Made by a program: the position numbers and the translations under genes
Shown here: piece by piece, positions 48,385-56,111 of the stretch
Position numbering within the stretch: position 1 is the stretch's first letter
Layout of the letters: every line of letters starts with the position of its first letter
Notes under the pieces: generated by a model
The model's input: the letters and a program-made list of their open reading frames with translations, nothing else
Databases searched by the model: none
Told to the model about the DNA's origin: nothing
DNA from: Litoribrevibacter albus
Lineage (GTDB): Bacteria; Pseudomonadota; Gammaproteobacteria; Pseudomonadales; Litoribrevibacteraceae
Direction: 5' to 3'
NCBI RefSeq assembly: GCF_030159995.1
Contig: NZ_BSNM01000015.1
Span: 434,001 to 498,000, forward strand
DNA length: 64,000 bases

Positions 48385-48897
48385 ATGAACAGCCAACAAC
48401 GCCTTTTTTCCCGGTTTATTAAATCCCTGCCACCAGGTGAACTCACATGGATTGGTGTGCGCCCTGAGCGTAAAGCCGTTATGCAGGAATTGACTTCGGT
48501 AACGGCTCATAAAGATCTTGGTCTTGAAGGCGATCACAGGCTGAAGAAGACACCGGGTTCTGGTCGACAGGTCACCCTCATAAGTCAGGAATACATAGAC
48601 ATGATCTCCCATTATTTGGGAGGCAAGCCGGTGTATCCGAACACCTTAAGGCGCAATTTGGTGGTGAAGAACATCAACCTGTCCGCCTTGCGATATCAGC
48701 AATTTCAGATTGGTGATGCCGTATTTGAAGCTGGCGCTTTATGTCACCCGTGTCAACGTATGGAAGCCGCGCTAGGAAAAGGGGGAGTTGCTGCCATGAT
48801 GGGCCATGGTGGCTTGTGCTGTAAGGTGATAAAAACGGGCGAAATCAAAATTGGCGATACAGTTAGCCTGGTTAGACCACAGCAGGACTTGTTTTAG
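48385..48897 (+). CDS. MOSC-domain protein
   Basis: The 170-residue product is a MOSC (molybdenum cofactor sulfurase C-terminal) domain protein. Visible features are WIGVRPERKAVM at the start of the fold, the GLEGDHR loop, RRNLVV, the conserved cofactor Cys in LCHPCQRMEAAL, and GHGGLCCKVIKTGEIKIGD near the end. Such proteins bind or transfer sulfur or N-hydroxylated substrates through the molybdenum cofactor; exact function unknown. Codon use looks like the host, unlike the AT-rich pair before it. The start has no strong ribosome-binding site. Confidence 0.87.
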   Translation: MNSQQRLFSRFIKSLPPGELTWIGVRPERKAVMQELTSVTAHKDLGLEGDHRLKKTPGSGRQVTLISQEYIDMISHYLGGKPVYPNTLRRNLVVKNINLSALRYQQFQIGDAVFEAGALCHPCQRMEAALGKGGVAAMMGHGGLCCKVIKTGEIKIGDTVSLVRPQQDLF

Positions 48898-48949
48898 CTT
48901 AGCCTAAAGAATCTACGGGGTAGAGTAGATTGGTGCTGGTTCTCAAGTA

Positions 48950-48989
48950 AGACGTCGTGAGACTGGCGTCTGAAGCTGAAAACAAAAAC
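48950..48989 (+). repeat. 40-bp direct repeat, copy A
   Basis: This segment begins AGACGTCGTGAGACTGG and recurs at 50373-50412 with 38 of 40 bases identical. The two copies bracket the alpha/beta hydrolase gene. The first 22 bases can fold (AGACG with CGTCT). Confidence 0.9.
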
Positions 48990-49052
48990 AAGCTAAATAC
49001 ATTTCAGTTTACACGTGTTAGCCTAAATAATAATCAATTAACGGGTGACGTT

Positions 49053-50261
49053 ATGACTGACACTTTTTCCGTAATTCAAGGCATTTTAAATGGCGCGATA
49101 GGCGATACTCTGGCCCAGACTCAAAATGAACTCGCTATCCAGATGGATTTTTATCATCATAACCAGCCACTAGAATTAGCATTACCTCTCGACAGCCAAT
49201 TACCCCACCTATTAAGCAATAAGCTAATTGTGCTTATTCACGGCCTAACCAATACAGAATCAATCTGGAATTTCAAAGCTGCGACACAAGAAAACAAGCT
49301 CGATAACTATGGCTTAAGACTTCAACAAGAGTTCAAATACACGCCCTTCTATCTACGATACAACACGGGTTTGGATATTCACGAAAACGGCAAAGCATTC
49401 AGTAATAAAATGAGTCAACTGCTTGATCAATACCCCATTGAAGTCGACGAAATTGTACTGGTCGGATACAGCATGGGCGGGCTTGTTGCACGTTGCGCCC
49501 AGATTGATTCCGAAAATCTCTGGACACATAAGGTGTCGCAATGCATCTACATTGGTACTCCTCATGAGGGTGCCCCACTGGAAAGACTTGGGCACCTGAC
49601 CGGAAAACTATTTGGTCAGATCCCCAAGAGCTACTTCAACATATGGGAAGAATGGATAAATTTGAGAAGCACCGGGATTAAAAGCCTGCACTCCGGCTTA
49701 TCCAAGCAAGAAATTAACTTTCACGATCAGGTACAACATTGCTTTATCAGCGGTGGCGTTTTTAATTCCAATAAACAACTACGTGATTTGCATGTTGGAG
49801 ACAGCTTAGTCCAACGAAAAAGCGCACAACCAGCCAACGCGCCACAAACAAGCTTGACCGCCCACTTTGAAAAAATAGATCACTTCAATCTGCCAAGATC
49901 TGAAAATGTCTTCATCACATTACGCAAATGGTTTGAAAAATTTAGCACTGAAACAAAAGTGATCACTTATTCACCTGCAATAGATCAACCCTTTACAAGT
50001 ACAGGTAAACAAGTTCGCAGTTTTTTGAACGAGGATGTATTACGAGGCAGCTCGAAACTAGCTCTAGACTTGTTTCAAAAAACGGTACATACCGCAGACC
50101 TAATGCATCATGAAATAAGCCAAGAGCCATATTCAGTGTTAACGAAGATTCCTGTTGTTGGGAATATTGCTGACTCAATAAAGACGGCTCACTTTACAAT
50201 ATCAAAAGGTGTATTCGCTCAATTACGCAAAGCTGAAACGTTGTTAAGAGCGTGTGATTGA
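49053..50261 (+). CDS. alpha/beta-hydrolase (esterase/lipase-like)
   Basis: The 402-residue product has the hydrolase oxyanion segment LIVLIHGLTNTE (residues 58-69) and the nucleophile elbow VGYSMGGLVA with Ser140, plus IGTPHEGAPLERL, typical of lipases and PGAP1-like esterases. A candidate catalytic His lies in DHFNLPRSENV. The last ~100 residues have no recognised domain. No signal peptide is seen. ATG 49053 is preferred over the in-frame GTG at 48957, which lies within repeat A. It could be an exported effector lipase or a housekeeping esterase; the flanking repeats suggest it moved as a unit. Confidence 0.82.
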   Translation: MTDTFSVIQGILNGAIGDTLAQTQNELAIQMDFYHHNQPLELALPLDSQLPHLLSNKLIVLIHGLTNTESIWNFKAATQENKLDNYGLRLQQEFKYTPFYLRYNTGLDIHENGKAFSNKMSQLLDQYPIEVDEIVLVGYSMGGLVARCAQIDSENLWTHKVSQCIYIGTPHEGAPLERLGHLTGKLFGQIPKSYFNIWEEWINLRSTGIKSLHSGLSKQEINFHDQVQHCFISGGVFNSNKQLRDLHVGDSLVQRKSAQPANAPQTSLTAHFEKIDHFNLPRSENVFITLRKWFEKFSTETKVITYSPAIDQPFTSTGKQVRSFLNEDVLRGSSKLALDLFQKTVHTADLMHHEISQEPYSVLTKIPVVGNIADSIKTAHFTISKGVFAQLRKAETLLRACD

Positions 50262-50270
50262 CTCTAAGCT

Positions 50271-50354
50271 ATTAACCTAACTAGCTTCGCGCCACTTTCT
50301 GAAGATCTAACCGAACCAGTAAAAATAGTCGGTTCAAATCGTTGGTTAAGATAG
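50271..50354 (+). pseudogene. detached 3' fragment of an aconitase gene
   Basis: Bases 50271-50333 match the last 63 coding bases of the 927-aa aconitase gene (46665-46727) at 55 of 63 positions, in the same reading frame (INLTSFAPLSEDLTEPVKIVG). The frame then runs through a second copy of the extreme tail (AAATCGTTGGTTAAGA, compare AAATCGTTGGCTAAGA at the real stop) and ends at TAG 50352. The following TTGATTGG also matches the DNA after the real stop. It starts 9 bases after the hydrolase stop. Confidence 0.88.
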
Positions 50355-50372
50355 GATGACTTGATTGGCGTC

Positions 50373-50412
50373 AGACGTCGGGAGACTGGCGTCTGAAGCT
50401 GGAAACAAAAAA
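50373..50412 (+). repeat. 40-bp direct repeat, copy B
   Basis: Matches copy A at 48950-48989 in 38 of 40 bases. It lies between the aconitase tail fragment and a strong terminator. The dyad CAGACGTC/GGCGTCTG within it can form a hairpin. Confidence 0.9.
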
Positions 50413-50444
50413 GCCCAAACAATGAAAATGGTTTGGGCTTTTTT
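50411..50444 (+). terminator. rho-independent terminator after the aconitase tail fragment
   Basis: A perfect 10-bp stem AAGCCCAAAC / GTTTGGGCTT with a 10-base loop runs into TTTTTT. A-rich sequence on the left would also serve the opposite strand, where the inhibitor-like gene ends. Confidence 0.88.
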
Positions 50445-50488
50445 GTAGAATTTCAGAAATGTTTTGGTCTGAACTTATTCACATAATA

Positions 50489-51013
50489 TCAGTTACTGTT
50501 GCTTTCATATTCACTTAAAGCACGGATAAATTCAGGTGTTTTTTTAATAGCATCAGGTGATATTTCATTTCGGGAGTTATATTCAAACTCGATACCGTCT
50601 AGTAATCCTCGGGCTCCGCACGATATCAATCTGCATGCACCATTGTCATCACTAAAGGTAAGCCTGTCTTTGCCTAGATTAATGTTAAAAGAACATGTTT
50701 TACCCATTATTGATGGCGTACTGTAAGTCAGTGCTTGTTGTTGGACATCGGCAATGCCAGATAAATCACAACTGTGTCCGTTTGCCCATTCTAAATGTGT
50801 TTCAAAATAGGCGGTAACTGGCGATATTTGCATGAGCAAAAAACGATTTTCAGAGGTGTATTGGGTGTTGTCCATAAGCGCATTTGGAAATGTATACTTA
50901 TATATGCCTTGTAATCCATCAAGAGTTGGACCCCCACCTGCATGGCAGGCCGCTGCCACGTTAATAATTACTGCTGCAATCGTTGTTTTTATATATTTTA
51001 GGTTCAAAACCAT
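50489..51013 (-). CDS. probable periplasmic lysozyme-inhibitor/immunity-like protein
   Basis: The 174-residue product has a signal peptide (residues 1-25, ending ACHA) and a mature domain with four cysteines, in NGHSCDLSG, GKTCSFNI and GACRLISCGARGLLDG. The start is taken at ATG 51013, where the signal peptide begins; a longer frame to 51103 is not needed. It lies 53 bases downstream of a muramidase gene on the same strand. Export plus this pairing suggests a periplasmic inhibitor that protects the cell from that muramidase. This is inferred from arrangement and looks, not from a recognised family name. Confidence 0.68.
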   Translation of the reverse strand: MVLNLKYIKTTIAAVIINVAAACHAGGGPTLDGLQGIYKYTFPNALMDNTQYTSENRFLLMQISPVTAYFETHLEWANGHSCDLSGIADVQQQALTYSTPSIMGKTCSFNINLGKDRLTFSDDNGACRLISCGARGLLDGIEFEYNSRNEISPDAIKKTPEFIRALSEYESNSN

Positions 51014-51066
51014 AATAACGAGCCTTTCATCTATTAATTTAAATCTTTCGGGGTAGGAGTGATAAT

Positions 51067-51744
51067 TTATGATTGGGTATTTTTTGCCCCTTCCATTAAC
51101 CATTGTGTAACGTGACGATTTCTATCTGCACTAACTTGCCCACGTCTGCAGTTCTGTGAGGCAATTTTCCAACGTTCGCTCATAGATTTTTTTGAATAGA
51201 TACCGGTTCCCTTAATGGCTGGTACAAACGTTCCTCTGAAACTTGAGAAGTTACCGACATTGAAAGCAATGTCCACGAGTGCTGCCTGGCAGGTGATAGG
51301 GTATTTATCAAAAGCTGCGCCAAATTCTCGTTTTGCTACTGCAAGCGCAATATTAAGGTCTTTCTTAAAAAGGGCATCTATTGCCGCTACTGATAACTCA
51401 AGTGTTGTGTATTTACTAAGGTTTTCAGGGTTATATTTTCCTAATCCTTTATGTTTTGTGATGAAATTATAATCGTTTTTTATTTCATCCTGTGTAGCTG
51501 CTCTACCTAAGACTTTATTGGTAGTGATCGCAATGCCTGTATCTCCACCTTTTACTGGGTGTCGAGCAAACCTTTTTACCATAAACGGTAGTGTTAGCAT
51601 GTCCTTATGTGCATCTAAATTGTGCCCTACGCCTACAGTAACTTTCCCTACTGTGTCTATGTACATATAGGGGATGTTATTTTCAGATGTAGGTTTTTTT
51701 AATATTTCTAACAGTTGGAATAGTTTATGAGAAATTATAGACAT
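51067..51744 (-). CDS. T4-type lysozyme-fold muramidase
   Basis: The 225-residue product has the phage-lysozyme pattern YIDTVGKVTVGVGHN. Glu21, Asp30 and Thr36 stand at exactly the spacing of the T4 lysozyme catalytic residues Glu11, Asp20 and Thr26. Later segments ITCQAALVDIAFNVGNFSSFRGTFV and the WLMEGA ending also fit the fold. No signal peptide, holin or spanin gene is nearby, and no phage genes surround it, so delivery by a secretion system is more likely than phage lysis. Together with the exported protein encoded downstream it looks like an effector-immunity pair. Confidence 0.83.
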   Translation of the reverse strand: MSIISHKLFQLLEILKKPTSENNIPYMYIDTVGKVTVGVGHNLDAHKDMLTLPFMVKRFARHPVKGGDTGIAITTNKVLGRAATQDEIKNDYNFITKHKGLGKYNPENLSKYTTLELSVAAIDALFKKDLNIALAVAKREFGAAFDKYPITCQAALVDIAFNVGNFSSFRGTFVPAIKGTGIYSKKSMSERWKIASQNCRRGQVSADRNRHVTQWLMEGAKNTQS

Positions 51745-52147
51745 AATTAATAATCCTTTATAATCAATGTCTTGATCGGTTTTTTAATAAAAGTGGGATT
51801 CACGGACAGGAATACTGAAGATAATATTTCTAACATCAAATAAACGCAGAAAACTACCCACGCCAAATTGGAGGAATTATAAAGTGTTAACCAAGGCTAC
51901 CGTGCTGAAAAAATAAACGGCATCATTTCATATTATTTTATAATGAGACTCCTTTCTCAATTTGTAAGGTGATAGCTGATTTATTTCTAGTACTTTTGAC
52001 TCCATAAATCAGAATCACAAAAAAACCGCCAGCGTTTGCATGGCGGTTTTTTTATTCGAAGCGTTGCTCTTAGAGATCTACACAAGAATAACAGGCTTAA
52101 AGTCTCTGGATTATTCCTGAATCCGTTCTCTTAGAAAAGGCTATCGA
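51745..52147. other. gene-free stretch between the muramidase and acnB
   Basis: A/T-rich DNA without a credible gene. It holds a 10-codon frame (GTG 51884 to TAA 51916) with a strong GGAGGA site in front, which could be the remains of a lost gene start, and the terminator at 52021. Confidence 0.5.
52021..52053 (-). terminator. rho-independent terminator of acnB
   Basis: AAAAACCGCCA and TGGCGGTTTTT pair around a 9-base loop, with A and T runs on both sides. It lies about 95 bases past the acnB stop in the direction of transcription. Confidence 0.85.
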
Positions 52148-54736
52148 TTAAAGCTCAACAGAAGCTGTTTCAGCTTTTGATGTATACGCTTCCATCTGGT
52201 CGAAGTTTAGGTAGTTATAAACTTCAGCAGACTTAGCATCTAGAGTCTTAGCGTATTCGAAGTACTCAGCCGGGGTAGGCAGCTTACCAAGAATTGCACC
52301 CACAGACGCCAGTTCCGCAGACGTTAGGTAAACGTTTGCGCCATCACCCAGACGGTTAGGGAAGTTACGAGTAGAGGTCGACAGTACCGTGGTGTTTGGA
52401 GCAACACGTGCCTGGTTACCCATACATAGAGAGCATCCTGGAACTTCAGTACGAACACCGGAAGTGCCGAAGGTGTTGTAGTAACCTTCTTCCATCAACT
52501 GAGCGGCATCCATCTTAGTTGGAGGCGTCATCCAGAAGCGTGTCTGTAGATTACCTTTGTGCTGAGCTAGAAGTTGACCAGCGGCACGGAAGTGACCGAT
52601 GTTAGTCATACAAGAACCGATGAATACTTCGTCAACTTTGTCGCCAGCCACTTCGGAAAGAAGTTTCGCGTCGTCAGGGTCGTTCGGGCAGCATACGATT
52701 GGCTCTTTGATCTCGTTAAGATCAATTTCAAGTACGTGTGCGTATTCTGCGTCAGCATCGGCTTCCATCAGTTCTGGGTTAGCCAACCAAGCTTCCATCG
52801 CTTGAGCACGACGCTCAAGAGAGCGTGGGTCGCCGTAACCTTCCGCGATCATCCAACGTAGCATTACGATATTAGATTGTAGATATTCTTTAACGGCTTC
52901 TTCAGAAAGCTTAATTGTACAACCAGCAGCAGAACGTTCAGCAGATGCGTCAGACAGCTCGAATGCCTGTTCAACCGTTAGGTTATCAAGACCTTCAATT
53001 TCCAGTACGCGACCAGAGAATTCGTTGATCTTACCGGCTTTTTCTACGGTCAATAGACCTTCTTTGATGCCGTAGTAAGGAATCGCGTGTACAAGGTCTC
53101 GTAGAGTAATACCTGGCTGCATTTCGCCTTTGAAGCGAACCAAAACAGATTCAGGCATGTCTAGCGGCATAACACCCGTTGCAGCTGCGAAAGCAACCAG
53201 ACCAGAGCCCGCAGGGAACGAAATACCCATTGGGAAACGGGTATGAGAGTCACCACCTGTACCCACAGTGTCTGGAAGTAGCATGCGGTTCAACCAGGAG
53301 TGGATGACACCGTCACCAGGGCGAAGTGCGACACCACCACGAGTTTGGATGAAGTCTGGCATGGTGTGCTGCATCTCAACGTCAACTGGCTTAGGATAAG
53401 CGGCCGTGTGACAGAAAGACTGCATAACAAGATCCGCAGAGAAACCAAGACAAGCAAGGTCTTTCAACTCGTCACGGGTCATAGGGCCAGTGGTATCCTG
53501 AGAACCTACCGTGGTCATCTTAGGCTCGCAGTATTGACCTGGGCGAACACCCTCAACACCACACGCTTTACCTACCATCTTCTGGGCAAGTGAGAAGCCT
53601 TTGGTGCCTGCTTCAGGATCAACTGGCTTACGGAAAACATCAGAAGTGCCTAAACCTAGAGCTTGACGTGCTTTCTCAGTCAAACCACGACCGATGATCA
53701 GAGGGATACGGCCGCCAGCCTGAACTTCATCAAGGATTACGTCTGACTTGAATTTAAATTCAGAGATAACTTCGCCGTTCTGGTTAGTGATTTTGCCTTC
53801 GTAAGGGAAGATTTCGATCACGTCACCCATGTTCATTTTGTCTACCGGTGCTTCGAATACGAGTGCGCCAGCGTCTTCCATGGTGTTGAAGAAGATCGGA
53901 GCTACTTTAGAACCGATACACACACCACCAGTACGCTTGTTAGGTACACCAGGGATGTCTTCACCGAAGAACCAAAGAACAGAGTTAGTTGCAGACTTAC
54001 GAGAAGAACCTGTACCTACCACATCACCAACGAAGGCAACAGGAAGGCCTTTTGCTTTGATCTCTTCGATCTGAGCCATAGGACCAGTGACACCGTGCTC
54101 TTCAGGCGTCAAACCGTCACGAGTCATTTTATAGGCTGCGCGAGCGTGAACAGGGATGTCAGGACGAGACCATGCATCTGGAGCAGGGGAAAGGTCATCT
54201 GTGTTCGTTTCACCCGTTACCTTAAATACAGACATCTTGAGGCTTTCAGCCACTTTGTTTTTCTTAGTGAACCACTCAGCGTTTGCCCAAGACTCGATTA
54301 CAGCCTTAGCTACCGCGTTACCTGCGTCCATTTTCTCTTTAACGTCGTTGAAGGCGTCGAACATAAGAAGCGTACTCTTAAGTTGCTCACCTGCAAGCTC
54401 AGCAAGGTCTGCATCGTCAAGAAGCTCAACCAACGTAGCGATGTTGTAACCACCTTGCATCATGCCTAGTAGTTGAACTGCTTTTTCTTTGGATACAAGC
54501 GGAGACTCAGCTTCGCCCTTAGTAATCGCAGTTAGAAAACCCGCTTTAACATAAGCTGCTTCGTCAACACCTGGTGGAATACGGTTTTCAAGAAGATCAA
54601 CCAAGGTGGCTTCTTCACCCACAGGTGGGTTTTTTAGCAGTTCTACTAGGCCTGCAGTTTGCTCTGCGTTTAATGGCTTTGGTGGGACGCCTTGTTCAGC
54701 ACGTTCTGCGACGTGCGCGCGATAAGCTTCTAACAC
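52148..54736 (-). CDS. acnB: aconitate hydratase B
   Basis: This 862-residue protein is the usual gammaproteobacterial AcnB: it opens [16 protein letters not shown], has the HEAT-like domain with [20 protein letters not shown], and the cluster ligands Cys709 (GSCMTNIG) and Cys768/Cys771 ([10 protein letters not shown]). It serves the TCA cycle and may also hydrate 2-methylaconitate. The start codon is GTG with GAGGG upstream. It faces the other aconitase gene across the accessory genes. Three TTGT-N2-ACAA dyads upstream suggest control by a FadR-type GntR regulator. Confidence 0.97.
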   Translation of the reverse strand: MLEAYRAHVAERAEQGVPPKPLNAEQTAGLVELLKNPPVGEEATLVDLLENRIPPGVDEAAYVKAGFLTAITKGEAESPLVSKEKAVQLLGMMQGGYNIATLVELLDDADLAELAGEQLKSTLLMFDAFNDVKEKMDAGNAVAKAVIESWANAEWFTKKNKVAESLKMSVFKVTGETNTDDLSPAPDAWSRPDIPVHARAAYKMTRDGLTPEEHGVTGPMAQIEEIKAKGLPVAFVGDVVGTGSSRKSATNSVLWFFGEDIPGVPNKRTGGVCIGSKVAPIFFNTMEDAGALVFEAPVDKMNMGDVIEIFPYEGKITNQNGEVISEFKFKSDVILDEVQAGGRIPLIIGRGLTEKARQALGLGTSDVFRKPVDPEAGTKGFSLAQKMVGKACGVEGVRPGQYCEPKMTTVGSQDTTGPMTRDELKDLACLGFSADLVMQSFCHTAAYPKPVDVEMQHTMPDFIQTRGGVALRPGDGVIHSWLNRMLLPDTVGTGGDSHTRFPMGISFPAGSGLVAFAAATGVMPLDMPESVLVRFKGEMQPGITLRDLVHAIPYYGIKEGLLTVEKAGKINEFSGRVLEIEGLDNLTVEQAFELSDASAERSAAGCTIKLSEEAVKEYLQSNIVMLRWMIAEGYGDPRSLERRAQAMEAWLANPELMEADADAEYAHVLEIDLNEIKEPIVCCPNDPDDAKLLSEVAGDKVDEVFIGSCMTNIGHFRAAGQLLAQHKGNLQTRFWMTPPTKMDAAQLMEEGYYNTFGTSGVRTEVPGCSLCMGNQARVAPNTTVLSTSTRNFPNRLGDGANVYLTSAELASVGAILGKLPTPAEYFEYAKTLDAKSAEVYNYLNFDQMEAYTSKAETASVEL

Positions 54737-54872
54737 GGTTTGTAACCCTCATCAGTTGAATTTTCTATGAGTTCTTTCTAATAGATAGAAATCATAGACG
54801 GTCGATTTTGTTCCTGCGACCTTCAATTTGGTGTAAGAATTTTATTGAAAAACCTTCTAAAAGATGAGCGGA

Positions 54873-54882
54873 TTGTAGACAA
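54873..54882. promoter_or_regulatory. TTGT-N2-ACAA dyad 1 upstream of acnB
   Basis: TTGTAGACAA fits the operator pattern of FadR-subfamily GntR regulators (nGT-M-K-ACn). Its centre is 20 bp from dyad 2, about two helical turns. Confidence 0.5.
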
Positions 54883-54891
54883 AATGGGATT

Positions 54892-54903
54892 ATTGTCAAC
54901 AAT
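54892..54903. promoter_or_regulatory. TTGT-N2-ACAA dyad 2 upstream of acnB
   Basis: ATTGTCAACAAT, arms ATTGT/ACAAT with a CA centre. Second of three similar dyads in 54873-54967. Confidence 0.5.
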
Positions 54904-54951
54904 GGGTGTTTAAATGTGATTATTTATAGGGGTGATGGAATTAAATTTAGT

Positions 54952-54967
54952 ATATTGTCGACAATAT
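54952..54967. promoter_or_regulatory. perfect 16-bp palindrome upstream of acnB
   Basis: ATATTGTCGACAATAT is perfectly self-complementary and contains the same TTGT-N2-ACAA core as the two dyads 60-80 bp away. The stretch 54737-55175 holds these three sites and no credible gene. Confidence 0.6.
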
Positions 54968-55175
54968 TTCATTGTGCACAAAAAGCCGAAACTACCATTT
55001 CAATGACATCAGCTTTAAAGCATCTAAATCGAATGCAATTGCTTATTCAGAGGTTCCCTAGAGGTTCCTTAAGAAAAACGCCATATTTGGCGATTAAAGT
55101 ATGGCTTATAAAGCGTATAAATTTCGCTGACACTGCTATTTTTAGATCGATTCTTAATTTCTTAACGGACCATTT

Positions 55176-56111
55176 GTGAAGTTTGATCATTCCTGGCAAG
55201 CCTTATTGAGACCCGATGTAAGTTCTCATTATTTCCCGAACTTTCATCGCTGGCCTTTTGATCCTAAGAAGACAACTTACGATCCAGTAAATTCACTGTG
55301 GTTGAGTGAGTTGTCACGATGGATCTATCGACACGATCGCGATCAATACCGTTCGGCCTTCAGTGCCAGTATGGTTCACCCTGAGTTGGAAATGATTCAT
55401 CTTCGAGAGATGTATTTTATTGAAGAGAAGGGGATGCAAGCTTCTTTGCTTGTATCATCAATGAAGCCGTATTGGGCGGTGCTGATCTTTCGAGGGTCTT
55501 CGGAGCCGACGAACTGGATCTATAACTTTAAGACCAGTTTGTCCCCTTGGTTTGGTGGTGGGCTAGTGCACCAGGGCTTTCTGGAAGCCTTGATCAGTAT
55601 TTGGGAGCCAATTCGGCATCGGTTACGTCGAATTCGAAGAATGCCTATTTTCTTTGCCGGGCACAGTTTGGGTGGGGCTTTGGCAACACTGGCTGCCGCT
55701 GATTATTCGCCCAGTGCCTTATACGCATTTGGCGCCCCCAGAGTAGGCGACAGTGGGTTTTCAACCAGTTTATCCGGCACGCCTGTCTATCGTGTGGTGA
55801 ATCATAATGACATGGTCTGCTGGTTGCCTCCGTCAACACCGCCGTTTCGATTTCGTCATGTCGGAGAACTGCATTATTTCTCTTATTCCGGTAACAAATA
55901 CGTCAACCCGGACGACGAGTTCATTGAATATGATCGGCGAGTGAGGGTGGGGGATGCTCGTGCTGAAATGCATGAGCGCAATTGGACCGATCCCCCCAAG
56001 CGTTTGTCTGATCACTCACCCATTAATTATTCGGCGAATATTTACAGAGAAGTGATGGGGCATCCGCTTTATCATCGTTGGTTGGATGCTGAATCGACTC
56101 AAATTGAGTAA
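55176..56111 (+). CDS. class 3 lipase family protein
   Basis: The 311-residue product has the Lipase_3 elements: VLIFRGSSEPTNWIYNF, VHQGFLEAL, the nucleophile motif FFAGHSLGGALATLAA with Ser164, the Asp in VVNHNDMVCWLPP and a His in LSDHSPINY near the C-terminus. No signal peptide is seen, so it is likely cytosolic or exported by another route. The start is GTG. Its 3' end overlaps the convergent aminopeptidase gene by 89 bases. Confidence 0.9.
   Translation: MKFDHSWQALLRPDVSSHYFPNFHRWPFDPKKTTYDPVNSLWLSELSRWIYRHDRDQYRSAFSASMVHPELEMIHLREMYFIEEKGMQASLLVSSMKPYWAVLIFRGSSEPTNWIYNFKTSLSPWFGGGLVHQGFLEALISIWEPIRHRLRRIRRMPIFFAGHSLGGALATLAAADYSPSALYAFGAPRVGDSGFSTSLSGTPVYRVVNHNDMVCWLPPSTPPFRFRHVGELHYFSYSGNKYVNPDDEFIEYDRRVRVGDARAEMHERNWTDPPKRLSDHSPINYSANIYREVMGHPLYHRWLDAESTQIE

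Noticed and set aside
50271-50412. Integron attC site
   Set aside because: ACCTAAC fits one core box, but no matching GTTRRRY partner at the proper place was found, and the sequence is better explained as an aconitase tail.
54916-55179. 87-residue frame before the class 3 lipase
   Set aside because: It runs through the 16-bp palindrome and A/T-rich intergenic DNA, lacks a ribosome-binding site and recognisable domains.
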